From NCBI RefSeq assembly GCF_021155765.1, contig NC_060114.1, forward strand, positions 7,812,001-7,876,000: a stretch of 64,000 bases of DNA, in the 5' to 3' direction. The notes beneath the pieces were generated by a model, which worked only from the letters and a program-made list of their open reading frames with translations, made no database searches and had not been told where the DNA came from. Each line of letters starts with the position of its first letter. The first letter of the stretch is position 1. Made by a program: the position numbers and the translations under genes. Of the stretch, positions 13,401 to 26,799 are shown one piece after another. Source of the stretch: Diprion similis (taxonomy: Eukaryota; Arthropoda; Insecta; Hymenoptera; Diprionidae).

Positions 13401-15577
13401 TTATTATTTGTTTTTTCCAATCCAGGTTACAACAATTAGCAACAATTCCGTATTCTTCGTAATCTATCGTATCCTGAAAATTTGCCTTGCGTGTGTACGC
13501 AAGCCGGAACGTGAACTTTCCTTACTCACTACGATAGTGACTACCTGATATAACATCGTCATTATTCAGCTTCACATAACGGATATTGCTTTCTATTTTT
13601 TTGTGACAATAAACAGAATCATGCATGTAATGTTCATTCATATTGTAGCACTTCTTGTTGTCTCATCTCTTATGCTATTTGGTGACTTCTTAAACCATTT
13701 CACATTGTCCTTCTAACACTTGTACTATATTTAAGGCACACTGAATAAACAAACGAAACTTGGTGGCTATAAATTTGTGATTCTGATTTTCCATCCTTTT
13801 GAGCACCATGTAACAGTTTCATGTGTTCTGGCCGTACTGTTCGTTTCATTTTTTCGAAGGGTTCGTGTTGCTTTCTCTTGCAATCCTCGAACCCAGAAAT
13901 TGTTCCGTCCACAATCTATTCGAACGATTCTCGTTAGACCAATTGGACTCTTGAAAATGCAAATAGCATATCTATAACAGTGTGAGTAGAAATCGCAATA
14001 ATTACATTTTGGGTCCCACAGTTGTGATAATTTCATGGCGCATTGGTGTAGATTGTCAATATCCGAGGAATAGTAGAAATTTAATCGACGTAAACAATGA
14101 ACACTGACTTAATTTGTAGAATAACCTTGCAGTACTTCCTTTCTGTTCTTGGCATCGCGTTATTGTATTTATTGTTACAGGTCATACATTAATATGATAT
14201 ACACTCCAAATAGTATGTTTACTCAAAACGCGATTTTACATAAATTCGTAATAATCAAAAGTATACAAGATTCGAATCTATCGTTCAATAAATGCAACAT
14301 ACAATATGTTACGATTAGCAGCATGTATAAATAATCCATAATAATATGTAACGTAGCTTTCATAAGCCTAATTAAATCATTCTAATTATTGGTCTTAAGC
14401 ATAAAATACTACTAATTATAAGACAAAATATAAGGTAATAAAACAACTAAATTCAAAAGCCAACAGAAATATAGTACTAACGTGTTGCTAGGTGCGAAAA
14501 AAATGAAGTGAAAGTAAATATAGAGAATGACAGAAAACAAGTAGAAACTAGTCTGGGATCAATAAATTAGTAATATAGTAGTATACTGTAGTATATAAAC
14601 CGCAAAGTCTAACAAAATATTCAAAAAAAAAAAACAACTGTTCAAGGTTGTGTAAGCATGTATAAGAAAGTGTCTATGTCTATGTGTGTCTATGAAGTAT
14701 ATGACGCCCGAATGAATATTATGATAATATTGATACGGGGATCCTTTTTTCTGATTCTTGGTAAATAGCGTTTGGCGAATATTTCGGAAAGTGTAAATAA
14801 CACCGAAAGTTGGAATTTTTTAAACACTATTGTATTTCTGCAATAGTTTCATAGTTCAGAGAAGGAGACTTCACAGTATAATGTCATAGGTATCTTTTTT
14901 CCTAGAGTGTCCGCCTATTTTATTTCTTATAAATAACCAGTAAAGTCGACATCGATATTATCTGATCCCTAACTTGAGAATATTAAAACTCTTTGTTCTC
15001 CGAAACGTCGATCACAGATACATTTGCCACAACGCATGAACCTTGTATGAAAAATACTTTGTTTAACAAACCGGGAAATCGTTATAAAATAAAAATAAGC
15101 CTTATGCTGACAGTAAATGGTGAGGTATTGCACGCTTGGTGACTGACTGCGCCTGCGCGAGTTTTGTTGTCTTCTCATGCAGGCTGGCTACGCAAAGCAT
15201 CAACTATTGAATGCGTTGCAAATTTTTTCAGGTAAAGCAAATTTCGATTAACTGATTGACGGCTTGCAAAATTTTTGAAAACGTTTATCGCTACCTGACC
15301 GATAACTGACAACACGAGTCATCGTAGCAACATAACCTCTATTCGCCACTTCGAAATTGACCGCCCATGCCCCGTTTAGAACACAAAGTTGGCTCCTCTG
15401 CCTTCCAGGTAGAAATTTTGCCACGGCACGGTCTCGCTAACCAATCAAGTCCAATTATCTTGCGCATGCGCAGTCAGTCACTTGGCGTGCTGAATTTTAC
15501 TGTTTTCTCTCGCTACGCATACGCCACGGTTATACAACGCGACACAACTCGATTTCACCAAATATATCCCCGTCGAA
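13401..15577. other. Gene-poor interval between satellite and serpin
   Basis: No open frame here resembles a known protein. The stretch is AT-rich, with poly-A runs (for example near 14620). A plus-strand frame of 91 codons with a genuine ATG (15367-15642) overlaps its right end but has no recognisable content. An inverted repeat at 15110-15502 is listed separately. The serpin 3' UTR probably occupies the right end. Confidence 0.6.
15110..15502. repeat. Inverted repeat with NRF1-like palindrome
   Basis: The left arm (15110-15161) and right arm (15459-15502) are imperfect reverse complements. They share GTGACTGACTGCGC and flanking ACAGTAAA words, and about 300 bp of unrelated sequence separates them. 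The right arm contains TGCGCATGCGCA at 15461-15472, which matches the NRF1/Erect wing consensus; the left arm carries a one-base variant. It could be a degenerate foldback element or a regulatory region. Confidence 0.6.
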
Positions 15578-15583
15578 TTTATT
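15578..15583 (-). terminator. Candidate serpin poly(A) signal
   Basis: TTTATT on the plus strand reads AATAAA on the minus strand, 83 nt beyond the serpin stop codon. Position and orientation suit the serpin transcript, but the hexamer alone is weak evidence in AT-rich DNA. Confidence 0.4.
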
Positions 15584-15665
15584 TACTGCGAAAAATCAGA
15601 GACCACAGTTCTTGGAGAACTTGGACGTCTTGCGTTCCCTGACGTTTTGGGGACTATTCTAGGTT

Positions 15666-16252
15666 CTAGTCGTAAGAGACAGACGTTGTCGTCAGTGGTG
15701 TGCGATAGACGCCAGCAAAGAGGATTGAGCGGGTTAGCCTATTGTAGATGAAGTAGAGGAAGGGGTGGTTGGCATTGAAGACCGCAGGCTCGGCTGGTCG
15801 GCTCGAGCGGAAGCTGAAGATGGCGGTAGCCGCGGTGGCCTTGGTACCCTCCTCCGTGACTTCGACGACGGCGCGATGCACGGCGTCCCCGAGGTGGAGG
15901 CTGGGCTCGCCGTCCTGGAGGAGTCCAGTAAGGTCGGCAGTCGGGGTCAGAAGATTGTTGGCGCCCATCTTGATTAGGAGTGGGTTGAGTGGCAGCTCTT
16001 TGTCGACATTGAACTTCGGCATCGATATGTCGACCTCCCTCGCAGCCATGCCGTCGTTCAGGATCTCACGGAGCTCCTGGCTGGCTTGCCCAGTTCCGGT
16101 TATACGCTTTATCAGCTGTTGCACTCCATCAAAACTTTCGTTACCCTCGGCGGCCCGCGCTCCCGCGAAAGGCGGCAGTAGAACGTACATCGAGATTTCG
16201 TCACCCTTGTACGGAAGCTGGAGTATGTGCGCCCCGATTTCTTCCGAAACGA
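15666..16252 (-). CDS. Serpin exon 2: reactive-centre loop and C-terminus
   Basis: Encodes residues 249-443, including LPYKGDEISMYVLLPPF, the hinge, the reactive loop and the final strands. Counting 17 residues from the hinge glutamate, as in antithrombin, puts P1 at Ser398 with Arg397 at P2 and Ser399 at P1'. The loop region from P1' to the conserved Phe has the antithrombin spacing. No alternative copy of this loop exon was seen downstream, unlike some insect serpin genes with interchangeable loop exons. Confidence 0.9.
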
Positions 16253-17527
16253 CTGGAAATAGAAGCGAATTTTAATGAGCGTTTCAAAATCGAATTGCAG
16301 GGGCGGGTGAAAATTCTGAATTGTCAAAATTTGGGCAGAAAATTACACCAAGTGGTTGAAACACCGAATGATCAACATTCGTTATGATAATCAACATTCG
16401 ATTCCACAGTGACCAACACCGGTATTAACATGTCCAAAACCGGTACATCTACCCCACAATAAACCACCAATCCCCCATGTACACTCTGCGTTAAATCACG
16501 GGGTGACCCAGGATTATCGTTCCACAAACTATCGATATGTAAGAATCTGCGAGTAAAATATTTTTTAAGTTTAAATGACGATCCACTAGCCCTGTTCTCA
16601 TTCTATTCTGAATCATGAGATGCTACTAGATTGGCCAATTTTAGAAGCCTGCAATTCGCAAACAGAAAATTTCACATTGGAAATAAAAAACGTTTCGCTC
16701 GCAGATTTTCACGAGGACTACATTGGATACCTATAGGGTGATAGTCCTAGATTGTCTTGTATAAATAAAACCAATTTCTCACCATGGCTGAATGTTCCCT
16801 TCTGCTTCATAAAAGTAACAAGATGGGTGCGAGATCCATTTGAGTAGAAGTTATCTTTCTTCGAGTTTGCGGTATCAAACTTGCTCTTCCAGAGTCCCTT
16901 GAAGTACACTGCACTAGCCAAAACGAGGTTGGAGTCCCCAGTGATGCCGTCGGCAGGAATGAGGTCCTGGATATGACCCTTTGTCGCGTTGCTCGTCCAT
17001 TGGTTAATCCTCTCCCGAATAGCTTCTGGATCCGCCCTAAAGTCAACCTGCTCGAGCTCAGAACCGAAGAGGTCAAGCATGCACTCTCTGAGGCGCCTCT
17101 CCTTGGTAACCCAGAGTTTGTTTGCGGTATTGAACTCGTAGCTCGTGCTCGCATTTCCCTGCTCAGCTATGAACCTCCTCAAGGAATTTTCAAGTACGTA
17201 GAATCGCTGGACATGAGTTTTTGAGTATGTTTCTGGAACGTGAAGCGCCCGTTTTAGTCCGGCTTCCGTTTCTCCTCGAGCGCTGAAGTAGGCCAGCGTC
17301 AGGGCTTCGTGCAGGCTATGCGGGCTGTAAAATATATTGTCGACGTCCTCGAACTCCGACAATATCCTCAACGTATCGAAGGCGAAGTCAAGACGCGCCT
17401 GCGATAGCTTCTCGTTGAAATCCCGCTCCATCGTCGTTGGGTTATCATTTTCGGTCATGCACTGACCGGAAGTCATGCCCAAAAATGCCGAGCACAAGGC
17501 AAGGCACACGAATACGGTATTATACAT
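15666..17527 (-). CDS. Secreted serpin (serine protease inhibitor), two coding exons
   Basis: Serpins trap proteases by insertion of a cleaved reactive-centre loop; insect members regulate haemolymph melanisation and immune cascades. Coding exons are 16783-17527 and 15666-16252, joined in phase 1 across a 530-nt intron (GTGAGA donor, TTTCCAG acceptor), giving 443 residues, a normal serpin size. The ATG at 17527 is preceded by three bases and a strong acceptor (CCTCTTGCAG), so a 5' UTR exon must lie upstream. The N-terminus is a signal peptide (MYNTVFVCLALCSAF). Family landmarks are ANKLWV, INQWTSNATKGHI, LASAVYFKGLW, the hinge EEGTKATAATA (residues 382-392) and the C-terminal signature FNANHPFLYFI. 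There are three N-glycosylation sequons (NAS, NAT, NGS). The Ala/Thr-rich hinge predicts an inhibitory serpin. No specific orthologue is assigned. Confidence 0.93.
16783..17527 (-). CDS. Serpin exon 1: signal peptide and helical N-terminal part
   Basis: Encodes residues 1-248 plus one base. It covers the secretion signal, the helices through the breach/shutter region and the strand carrying LASAVYFKGLWKSKFD. The donor follows the codons for TFSH. The purine-rich start after a polypyrimidine tract supports the ATG at 17527 rather than the upstream in-frame TTG. Confidence 0.9.
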
Positions 17528-18692
17528 CTTCTGCAAGAGGAAGAAAAAAAAAACATAAATATGGTGCAGCGGCAATAAACTTATGAGTAGGTATTTTCAT
17601 CTCATTTATATTAGGCCTATATTATATATGGAGGATTCCGTGAAAGTCAACAATACGAACGACGATTCGCCAGAAGATAGGCAACCAAAGTTACGTTTGT
17701 GGTACCCACAGTGCATCAGATGTAAGTCCAGTTGGCCATCTGCTGGCGAAACGTCGTTCCCATCGTCCGCCATCACGGAATACTCCTGGTGTACTTGTGA
17801 ATAATTAGCTCTAGGTGTTTATTTTGCGTTTAAATTCATTTGGCGTAACCGCACAGCGTTGAACTTCCGTGATATTTTTTTCTCGTTTTTATCCTCCTAC
17901 TTAATCTCACAAATCCCCGGATGTTTCCAAATGTCTTGTAAAAGTGGACGGGAAGGCTTGCGGTTTTGTTAAATAAATATTCGTTACGACGTAATGCTTT
18001 TATGAGCGTCCGGTGTGGGCTTATCGTAAACGCAGTGAAACGATAGTATTGTTTACAATACTTCTTACAATAGACAATCAGCGGATTAAGGACTTCAAAT
18101 TATTTACCATTTTTAGTAAGTAAAAAGATATTTGATCGTTTACTTCTATAATCGTTTAAATATACAAATAATCCATCTGTGGATCATCATATACAAAGAT
18201 GGAACTGAATAAGGTATATCGAATGTGTTTGCGTTTCCAAGAAATTTCAAAGAAGTCAATGTAAATATATTTAGGCTGTAGAAACAAAATATATTAACTT
18301 CTTTGGTAAACCATCAAGATTCAAATAGCTCTGTTCAATAAAAATACTCGACATTTTAATTGATATTTTCAGAACAAATCTAACTTACACATATAGTTGT
18401 ACATAAATATAATAATTTTTTTTTTTGTTAATATAAGGAGTTTTGCATTAGTCAGGAATTTGCAAGAAAAAAATTTCTCCTACTTGGTACTGTTTACATT
18501 ATAAAAATTGTGCGCAAGGAAAAGAAAGCGAAAAATGGCACCTGACAAGAATGAAAGTAAAAATCGCAAATTTAATTTAAGACTGCATTCATTCCATTCC
18601 GCGATCATAGCAGACGACGCGACGACGAGCTGTTGGGACATGGGTATAATGCACGTATACATCAATGTGTAGTATTACCTATGTATACAGAG

Positions 18693-18775
18693 AAGTGAAA
18701 GTGCGGAGGTATGAGGAGACGTCGTTGTGACGCGAATACCCAGAAGCTACCAAACTTTCCTGCATTCAATTAGTC
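18693..18775 (+). repeat. Dispersed repeat copy 1
   Basis: Starts with the 23-bp word at 18693-18715 that recurs exactly at 22000-22022. Both copies are followed by related, looser sequence (CCAGAA..., then CCTGCA about 50-60 bp downstream). It looks like an old mobile-element fragment; ends and class cannot be determined. Confidence 0.5.
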
Positions 18776-21700
18776 AAACCTAACCTAATATAACAGACCT
18801 GACTCACTATAATGTAAACCGCAAAGAAATGACGCGGGAATCGACTCAATTGAAAATTACTTCTGCACGCTCGAAGATATGGTGGGACATGAAACCGCGA
18901 TACCATACGTACAATAACGATTACTGAAGTTAACCGTTATTTCAATGCGGAACAAAACTGTTGTATGCGAAATTACAAACATGGTGACTTACGGAAATCT
19001 CGATATATTCATTGCTTAAGTTATCTAGAGTTGTTTATTTGTACGGAAAATATTTTCAATTCTACTCATAGCGATATCCTTGAAAATATTTTATGAGGGT
19101 ACCTGGACTTGTACGCCTTATAAAGTTTTCAGACTAATGATTCTCTGGTATAATTTTGTGCCTTGACATGAGTAATTGAATTAATATCAAGTATCAAAAA
19201 ATCACTTATAACAAAAGGAAATAAGGAAGTCTTGATTAAAAATATTTGGTGTGATAACCTTAAAAATTCTAAGGCGACTTTCACGGATCCCCTTCGATGT
19301 ATTTTGTTTGTATGCAATACTTTTGCTTTCTATCATTCGGAATATAAACAAGCTTGACTAGAGAGTAAATACGTACAGGTGTATTATATCTAACAACTTC
19401 ATACATCGACTCAACCTTAACCTCCTTAATTGGTGAACATGCGCAGGTACGAATACTCGTACCAACAATTCTAGGAATTACGACAGCGTATTATTCTATC
19501 AGGCATTGTAAGTGAGATATAGGTCATAAATTCACTTCAAATAATCGTCTGTTTCAAGAATAAAGAACAAAGGAAAAAAACGAGAAAATTATTATTAGTT
19601 GTAGGTCGTATGAAAAGTACAATTGTACATAATAATTTTAAATGTTTTTATTTTGCTAAGGAAGTGACACCAAGAATATTATTACTATTGATTAACAAAT
19701 TGGATGTTAAAGTAAAAAAAAAAGAAACAATTGACTCCATGGAGTGAAATTGGAATTTTTTTTTGTTGCTTTAAATTATTACAATTATTATTTTATATAC
19801 TTTTGTACACTGATTACACTTACCAATTCGAAGACTGTTCCGCACGGTTGACAAATTGTGTATTTATTCAATACCGTCCGATAGTAATTATTTACTTCTT
19901 TTTTTGAATTTTTTTTTTTACACACGTGTCAAAGAAAAATAAATGTCGAGATATTAACTCTCCCGTAATTTTAACTTCAATTTCTTTGCCTTAGATTGTT
20001 CACGCGGGACTACTAAGATACATACATGGGTAACAACTATCGAACTTTCGAGAGACGTTAAAAATTCAAAAATCAAAACAAAACAACGACGATGAATGAT
20101 CGCCCTTCTCTTATTTCACTGCACACTTGCGTCCCTAACCTCTATTTCATCAACAATTCGTCTCCTACGACCGTATGATATTCAATCACGGCAGAGATTT
20201 TTCAGAGTTGCTGCTCTCGACGAAGTTACCAGGAGAACTAACTGCTAATGCTGGCTGCGTCGCTCGGCTGATCCTTCATCGAGGCAGAACGAACGGGTGG
20301 TGACGACGCCAACCGAAATGGACGCCGGATGCGGACATTCTTCGCATTCAAACGGCAGTCATAATCATCGGGAAAAGAATTAAGAATACTTACAGCGTGG
20401 CTTTTCTGTTTTTCGAATTCGATATACGCGCAACAAAATTACACAGAAACTTCGACAAGTTAGTCGGCGGCCATTGACAAAGTGCGCAAAAAATACCGGT
20501 TGGCAAGTTTTTACATGGACTAGTTATGGTCGAAATTAATTCAGTACCTGCGATTAAGATCAGTGAATTCGTTGGATCTCAGACAAAAAATTAACGCCGT
20601 ATTCTGCAGGAGAATTATTTACACGATCAGTATGTATAGTTTGAAAATTTTCCATCTCTTGAACTCTGGTTATCCTCAATTTTTGCAGTGATTTTATAAA
20701 TCTGGATACGAATTTTTCTTTATTTTTCTTTATAATAAGCTACTAATTGTTGAGTTGATTTATTGAATCTCTTCAAATTCAGTCACATGCGATTAACTTC
20801 AAGGTGTCCAATCATCGTATTGTTCTTTCGTAGAATCGAACATTTCTGAGTATGAGTAAATCTTGTTTACTGTTCAAGCTGGAAATCCCGAAGTTATGCA
20901 TCTCGTAATTTCGATATTATCTCATACGAATTATGCATACCGAAGCATCCGCCTGCAGCTGCATTGATGAGCTCAAATATCAGTTGGGAATTTCACGTCA
21001 GCTTTTTGCGCTTCCTCCGAGTTGTTTACGGATGAGATCTCCAATTCTGCTTCAGACTCTCGAAACGCCGGAACTGATCATTTTTGCAGATCGATTGACG
21101 ACGTTCCGTGATACCTCGAAAAAAAAAAATAGTTGAACAACTATAAGTTTACGACCACTGATATATTATTAATCTTTAGCTAGCACCTTGGGTTCAATCG
21201 TGACAGAACGGCATTTAATCGAGATTTTCGTAAATTTTAAGTTCGAAAATGAAACTTGAAAAAATAAGATTATAAAATTAAAAATTATTGTTGTGACGTT
21301 GTGACCTTGTTTACCTTGAAAAAGACACTTAAATGAATACCCCAGAAAAGAAATCCAGTCAAAATATTAAATTGCTTCGTTACAGCAAACAATTTTTGAT
21401 TGGGGTTTTCAACGACCCCAAGGTATCAGTTGTGTTATACCAAATACAGATGCTAGCTGAAGGTTAATACTTAGGTAGAGTACAAGGTGAAATAAAAAAA
21501 GCATGAATATTCGCGCGCGTTAATAATGTTAGAAGTTACTTTATCAGCGGAAAGGTTTTTTCAAAACGTAATTTTCTTTTTGATTGTTTTATTTTGTTTG
21601 ATTTGCTGAGAATAATACAATCACCAACGCTGTGCTTCAAATCGCATGTTTGCGTACGATTTTCAAGATCTTCTGAACCGAACTAATTGTGAATGAATGA

Positions 21701-21999
21701 ATAAGTAACGCAATTCCAGGTCGAATGACTTTTCTTGCTTCGAACAAGGCATTGATGAAACAGAAAAAAAGTAAAAAGTGACAGTCTAACTTTGACAATC
21801 ATAATTAACGCTGCAGAATTCAAAAGTTTACGGTTTAATCCGCATGCAGCGTTTTCATTGCAGTTTAGAACTGCAAGAACTGCAATCAATTGATTCTACA
21901 AGAGTTGCAGACGTCGTGACGGTTGAATTGTAGATAAATAGTGTACCACATATATGTATATATATATGTATTCATCTATATGGTGTATATACACAAGGT

Positions 22000-22065
22000 A
22001 AGTGAAAGTGCGGAGGTATGAGAAAATCCAGAACCTGTTGAACGTCCCTGCACTTACTGTCTATA
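22000..22065 (+). repeat. Dispersed repeat copy 2
   Basis: Same orientation as the copy at 18693, with an identical 23-bp core and a similar CCAGAACCT...CCCTGCACTTAC tail. The TAAGTG and CACTTA words near its two ends could be remnants of terminal inverted repeats. Confidence 0.5.
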
Positions 22066-25000
22066 ACCTTACCCATTTCACTCTCTTCCTCTGCTTTTTT
22101 CTCCCATTTACTATTATCTCTTTGCAGCTTACATGTGTACGTATTTAATGAATATACATACCGCTTTGGTAAAAACTCGCTTTTATGGTAAGAATTAATT
22201 ATTTATAATAAGTTATTGAATGTATATGTATTACATGAACATGGATAGATTTTCAAGCGAATAAAGAGAGAAATTTCCGATTCATTTGAAATCTGAGAAA
22301 TTCATCAGTGATTAATGTATCGTGAATGTGAATCTATATGTACTTGGATACATATATGCGGATATGCATATTACTTGTGGAACGTGGCAGCTTTCACATT
22401 TGTATAATATATGAGTTTACATACACAGTGTATATAAGTATTACCGTACTGAAAATGTTCATATATTAAATCATAAAATGTTTTCAAATCAAATCGAAAA
22501 TCGAATGATTGTAAAAAAACAACTTTTTGATCTAGATGACGTTCAAGTGAATAGTGTCGGTAATAGAAGATAACCAAGAATCTGAGGAGAATTCTAAATT
22601 TTAAAGATCATTCACGAAAGTTTCTATCGTTACGCATTTTTATCCTTTAATCTGTGGTTTCAATAAGATAATCATAGCTTTGGCAAAAAAGCAAAAATCA
22701 ATTATAGACAATTGTTTGCGCACGAATCGACAACCCCGTGATGAAAATTGTCACAAGAAATTATCACATCATTCTTATAAATTTTGTTTAATCGTACAGA
22801 CGTATTTTCCTATTTAAATTCCTTCTATATCCACAATAGTATATCACATCTAATCGCTAACAAGTAAGGATCAAGAAAAAATAGAAAAAAAAAACAACAT
22901 TAAGTAGTAGATAGAACAGCACAGATGATCAGAAGAGCAGGGAGAAAAACATCCGACTTCCCGGATGTTGATCATTAAGTTTAAAATCATTGACAACTAC
23001 GTCATACGAGGAAGTTAAAAAATTTCGAGGCTGCAGCAGCTGCAGCAGGAACTTTTGTGATACGTGAAATTGTTTTCATGGAATGATTGCGTTGTAAGTT
23101 AACATCCACGACGGAGAAATTATACATCCGAGGAGAAATTACCGGATTTCTTTAGCGTCACAGAGTTCATTGGGATTCCCGGAGTTTTTTAATACCGGCT
23201 TACAAAATTCATTTGGAATCGGCCGTATGGAAATATATATGCATACGTACACACGGATGTTAGGTGTGCAATGTGTATGTACAGGTAAAATGAATTCGGG
23301 TCAAGCCTCGTCGCCCGTGGCCTCAATTTCGAAAGCAACGACCCGGCGATGTCGAGTTTCTGCTGGAAACGCCTCACCAACAGATACATCGCATACCTAC
23401 TCAGATCGGCTGGGAATTTTTTTATGTTGTAGCACTGCTCGATCTAGATTTTAGGGTTTATCCGATTTTTTCAGATTTTTATCGCAAGGCCTTGCGGAGA
23501 TATGAATTTTCCAAAAAAAAAAAAAAACTAAAAAAGCAGTTTGTACAGTTTACATTTTTCGTATCGTTGTCCTGATTTTTTAAAAAATTTCATATTTCTT
23601 CAGGTTTTTTTACCACCCTGTAATACGTTATTTTTCTGTGATTTTACGTATCAGCTAAACAATTTAAAGGCAATATATACAACAAAAATTTTTGGATTAA
23701 TAATGTAATTTTGAGATGTTCCAAGTCCTACCTACGCTAACATTTCAAGTATAACATACCAAACAATCCAGACGTCATCTTGTGGCAGAAAATACTCTAG
23801 TAATATTTAATTTTAAAGTCTATATTTCTGTAGAATTTTTCGACATAACAAAAGAAGAGCTTGCGCACAGTTTTCTTTAACTTAGTGCTGGTGAAATGTG
23901 GTAAAATAATCATAGGCTTGAAGTTTTTTTTTGAAACCATATTATACTTGGAATCCTATTTCTGTTGAACGATCAACAGTAATGAGTGTTCAACCTTGTA
24001 ACTATCCATATTGCGGGTATTACCCAGTAATTATTTGCATTAGTCGTAGGTACGCGTATTTTTCCCATTCGGTCACGTCAACACTTATTCGAATCTCAAG
24101 GATTCGATTTATTCCAATGCATCAAATTATTGCAGTTTTGATTGCAGGCACGCATCAGAGAACTCAACAGGTATAAAGATTAGAGTGTTTCAGTGAAAAG
24201 TAACTTGCGAGTTCCACTGACGCACCCCTTAAAACGTTTGTTTAGGTTAAAGAAAGATTCTGTCAAAAGATGAGCGTTCTACCTTAGATGGAAGATCGCG
24301 CTCATTTGATTTTTCACTTTGTTCTCACTTTTTTTTAAATTTACGGAAAAACACATTTCAGCACTTCAATTATTATTTCTTTCCTAACATTTATATTCAT
24401 CCCAAAGATCACTATCCATAACACAAGAATATATCAATTGGGAATTTGATTGACCTAAATTAAAAGATCATATTAAATTATAAATATTTTATGAGATTAA
24501 ATTAATAATGAAAAAGTCGTAAGATGCACTTATCAAATATCAAATGGAGACTTAATATTACAAGTTTTGGTCTTCTTTTAAATGGAAAACTAAAAAAAAG
24601 TTTCGGACTATTTAGCTTTCAAATACGATTTTTTTTTTTACTAGGGAATCTCCTTGTGTTGATCAGAACCATCCATTCTCAACGTAGCAAAGAAAACTTT
24701 TATTTTTGGTGACATTCCCTAACATTCACCAAGATATAGCGGAAGAATTAGAACTCAACCTACTGGAAACTGGAATTCACCGACCTTTACAACTGCAAGA
24801 AAGCAACTTTCGATCTATTAAATTAAAATAAAATTGTACTTTACACAGAAATAAATTAATAGTTTAAAGGTCTCATTTTATCTTAGTCCAAATTAATAAT
24901 ATATGATAAATACCCCCCCACCCATTATACCTATACTCAGCTCCACACCTGCGAAATATAGGTTTGGCAGCCCCTGCGGATCAGGTTTAATTTAAGGTAC

Positions 25001-26638
25001 CCCGAGGAATATAAAATAAGTTGCGATGTGATGATGACGCACTTCATGTCTTGGCTGCTACTCTATAGTAGAACTTAACAGTATGCTTGTGTGATTGAAA
25101 CACGGTCTACGTTTACGCACAACCACTGATGAGTGTTCTCGATGAGTTTCACCTGTGCCTTGCAGAGAAATTTTAACGCTGTTGTAGCGCAGTCAACTAA
25201 GGTGGAAAATCGAAACAATTGCTTCAAGTTTATATCACATGTATATGGTAATTTATGACGCGTTCTGTTATTCATGTTTTTATTTTAATGCTGTGTATCG
25301 TATTATCGTAAATGAATGAGTACCGCAAATTATTACTATATAGCTCTGTAGTATGATGGTTGATTGTTGGTCTTGGAAGTTCAATTTGGGAAACCCCAAG
25401 TGTGATTATTAACGCGCGTAAGAAATGCGTGCTAATGCATTCGTCCCACGTGGACGGCTGACATCAGCTAATAAACTCTGTAAAGATCGTACGACAAACC
25501 AGTTTAAGAGCTATAAAAACAGCGTCGGTGTTTCGAAGCAAAAACAACTACGTTAAACTTTCAATGCTATGCATTGTCGAAGAGCTAGAACAACCCGTTT
25601 TCGAGTCAGTTGTTGGTAGATAAATATAATAATCGATAAGAATACTCGAATGCCATGTTCACATAGAACCAGCAGAGTTGGTTTTGGACAATTTAATGTT
25701 TGATGGTTTCGCTGGTAGTACAAAACTGAGTATTTTTAGAACGGACAAGGAAGAGGACACGTTGGATATTCAAAAAATAAACAAATATAGCTAAAAGAAA
25801 CTGTTATCAATGACACTGTCACTGATTTATTATAGACTTATCGTCTGAATCACTTCGTTGAAAATAGTTAGCTTGAAAACTTGTTGGTTATACGCACTTT
25901 ACTAAGCGACGAATACGGGTACGTGTATATGCATATATAGACAACTTGTTTGATTATGCATGCAAATGATATACCGGCATCAACAAAGAAAGTGGTTTTC
26001 CCATGGCACTTAACAGTACAAGTCACCTCTAATTCTAGTCGGTTGCAGTCATTGTTTAAAATTGTTTATCTCTAGATTATATAATTTATTTAGACCAGAG
26101 AATGCAAATCGCGGAAATTTCTAAGTGTTTCCACTCCATTCCCTCTACAACGAATACAGCAATATACAGTTATTATAGGTCCAGAATTGTCTCGCTTTGT
26201 TGATGATTTATCGCGTTCATGTCACTGATAAACAAACCTGATTCAAAGTACCAAATTATATTTTCGAAATTATCTGTACATTATCAATTTTGTCGTGAAA
26301 AGTAAAACGCTGTATACCATTAGTATGAAATATTAAAGTATCAGCGTTGCGATGGTTAGATTTATTTCAACTTTTGAAATCCACTCGAACTTTCTTGCAT
26401 TTATGCAGCGAGACCTGCTCTTTTATCAGCTTTTGCTACCTCTGATTAGATTTTCACTAATCAACAGAATCCGTAAAAGGATTCGATTTTCATAACTATG
26501 ACAGATAGAGAATAAAAAATAAGAATTAATCGAGACATTCATAGCCACGCTGTGTAACTTGATGACATTTAGTTATATCATTTATATGTTGGTGTGCGAT
26601 CCGGCAAGTAGTACATACAATCTAACACTGATTCCTAA

Positions 26639-26744
26639 CGCCTTATTGTATGCAAGTCGTCAGTTATCATATCTGCATAGTATCGAAGCGCCTCATTATA
26701 TGCAACCATCAATGTGATATATGTTCAGCCTAATTATATGCAAC
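26639..26744 (+). promoter_or_regulatory. Three direct copies of a TTATATGCAA motif upstream of HEATR1
   Basis: CGCCTTATTGTATGCAA (26639), CGCCTCATTATATGCAAC (26689) and AGCCTAATTATATGCAAC (26727) are near copies spaced about 40-50 bp apart. A fourth AATTATATGCAAA lies at 27012. The core resembles an octamer/POU-type site. The clustering before a gene start suggests regulation, but a decayed tandem repeat is equally possible. Confidence 0.4.
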
Positions 26745-26799
26745 TTGCGAAGCGTCAATTCGCGTGATCACTTCGTTAGTCAACGGCCAACGTGGTTAT

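Noticed and set aside
13088-13420. 110-codon minus-strand frame at the array edge
   Set aside because: It is made of decayed satellite and unique flank; no recognisable protein.
15367-15642. 91-codon plus-strand frame with genuine ATG
   Set aside because: No domain, signal peptide or family resemblance, and it overlaps the probable serpin 3' UTR. Possible, but not supportable.
15769-16275. 168-codon plus-strand frame over the serpin
   Set aside because: Antisense to serpin exon 2 and caused by its codon composition.
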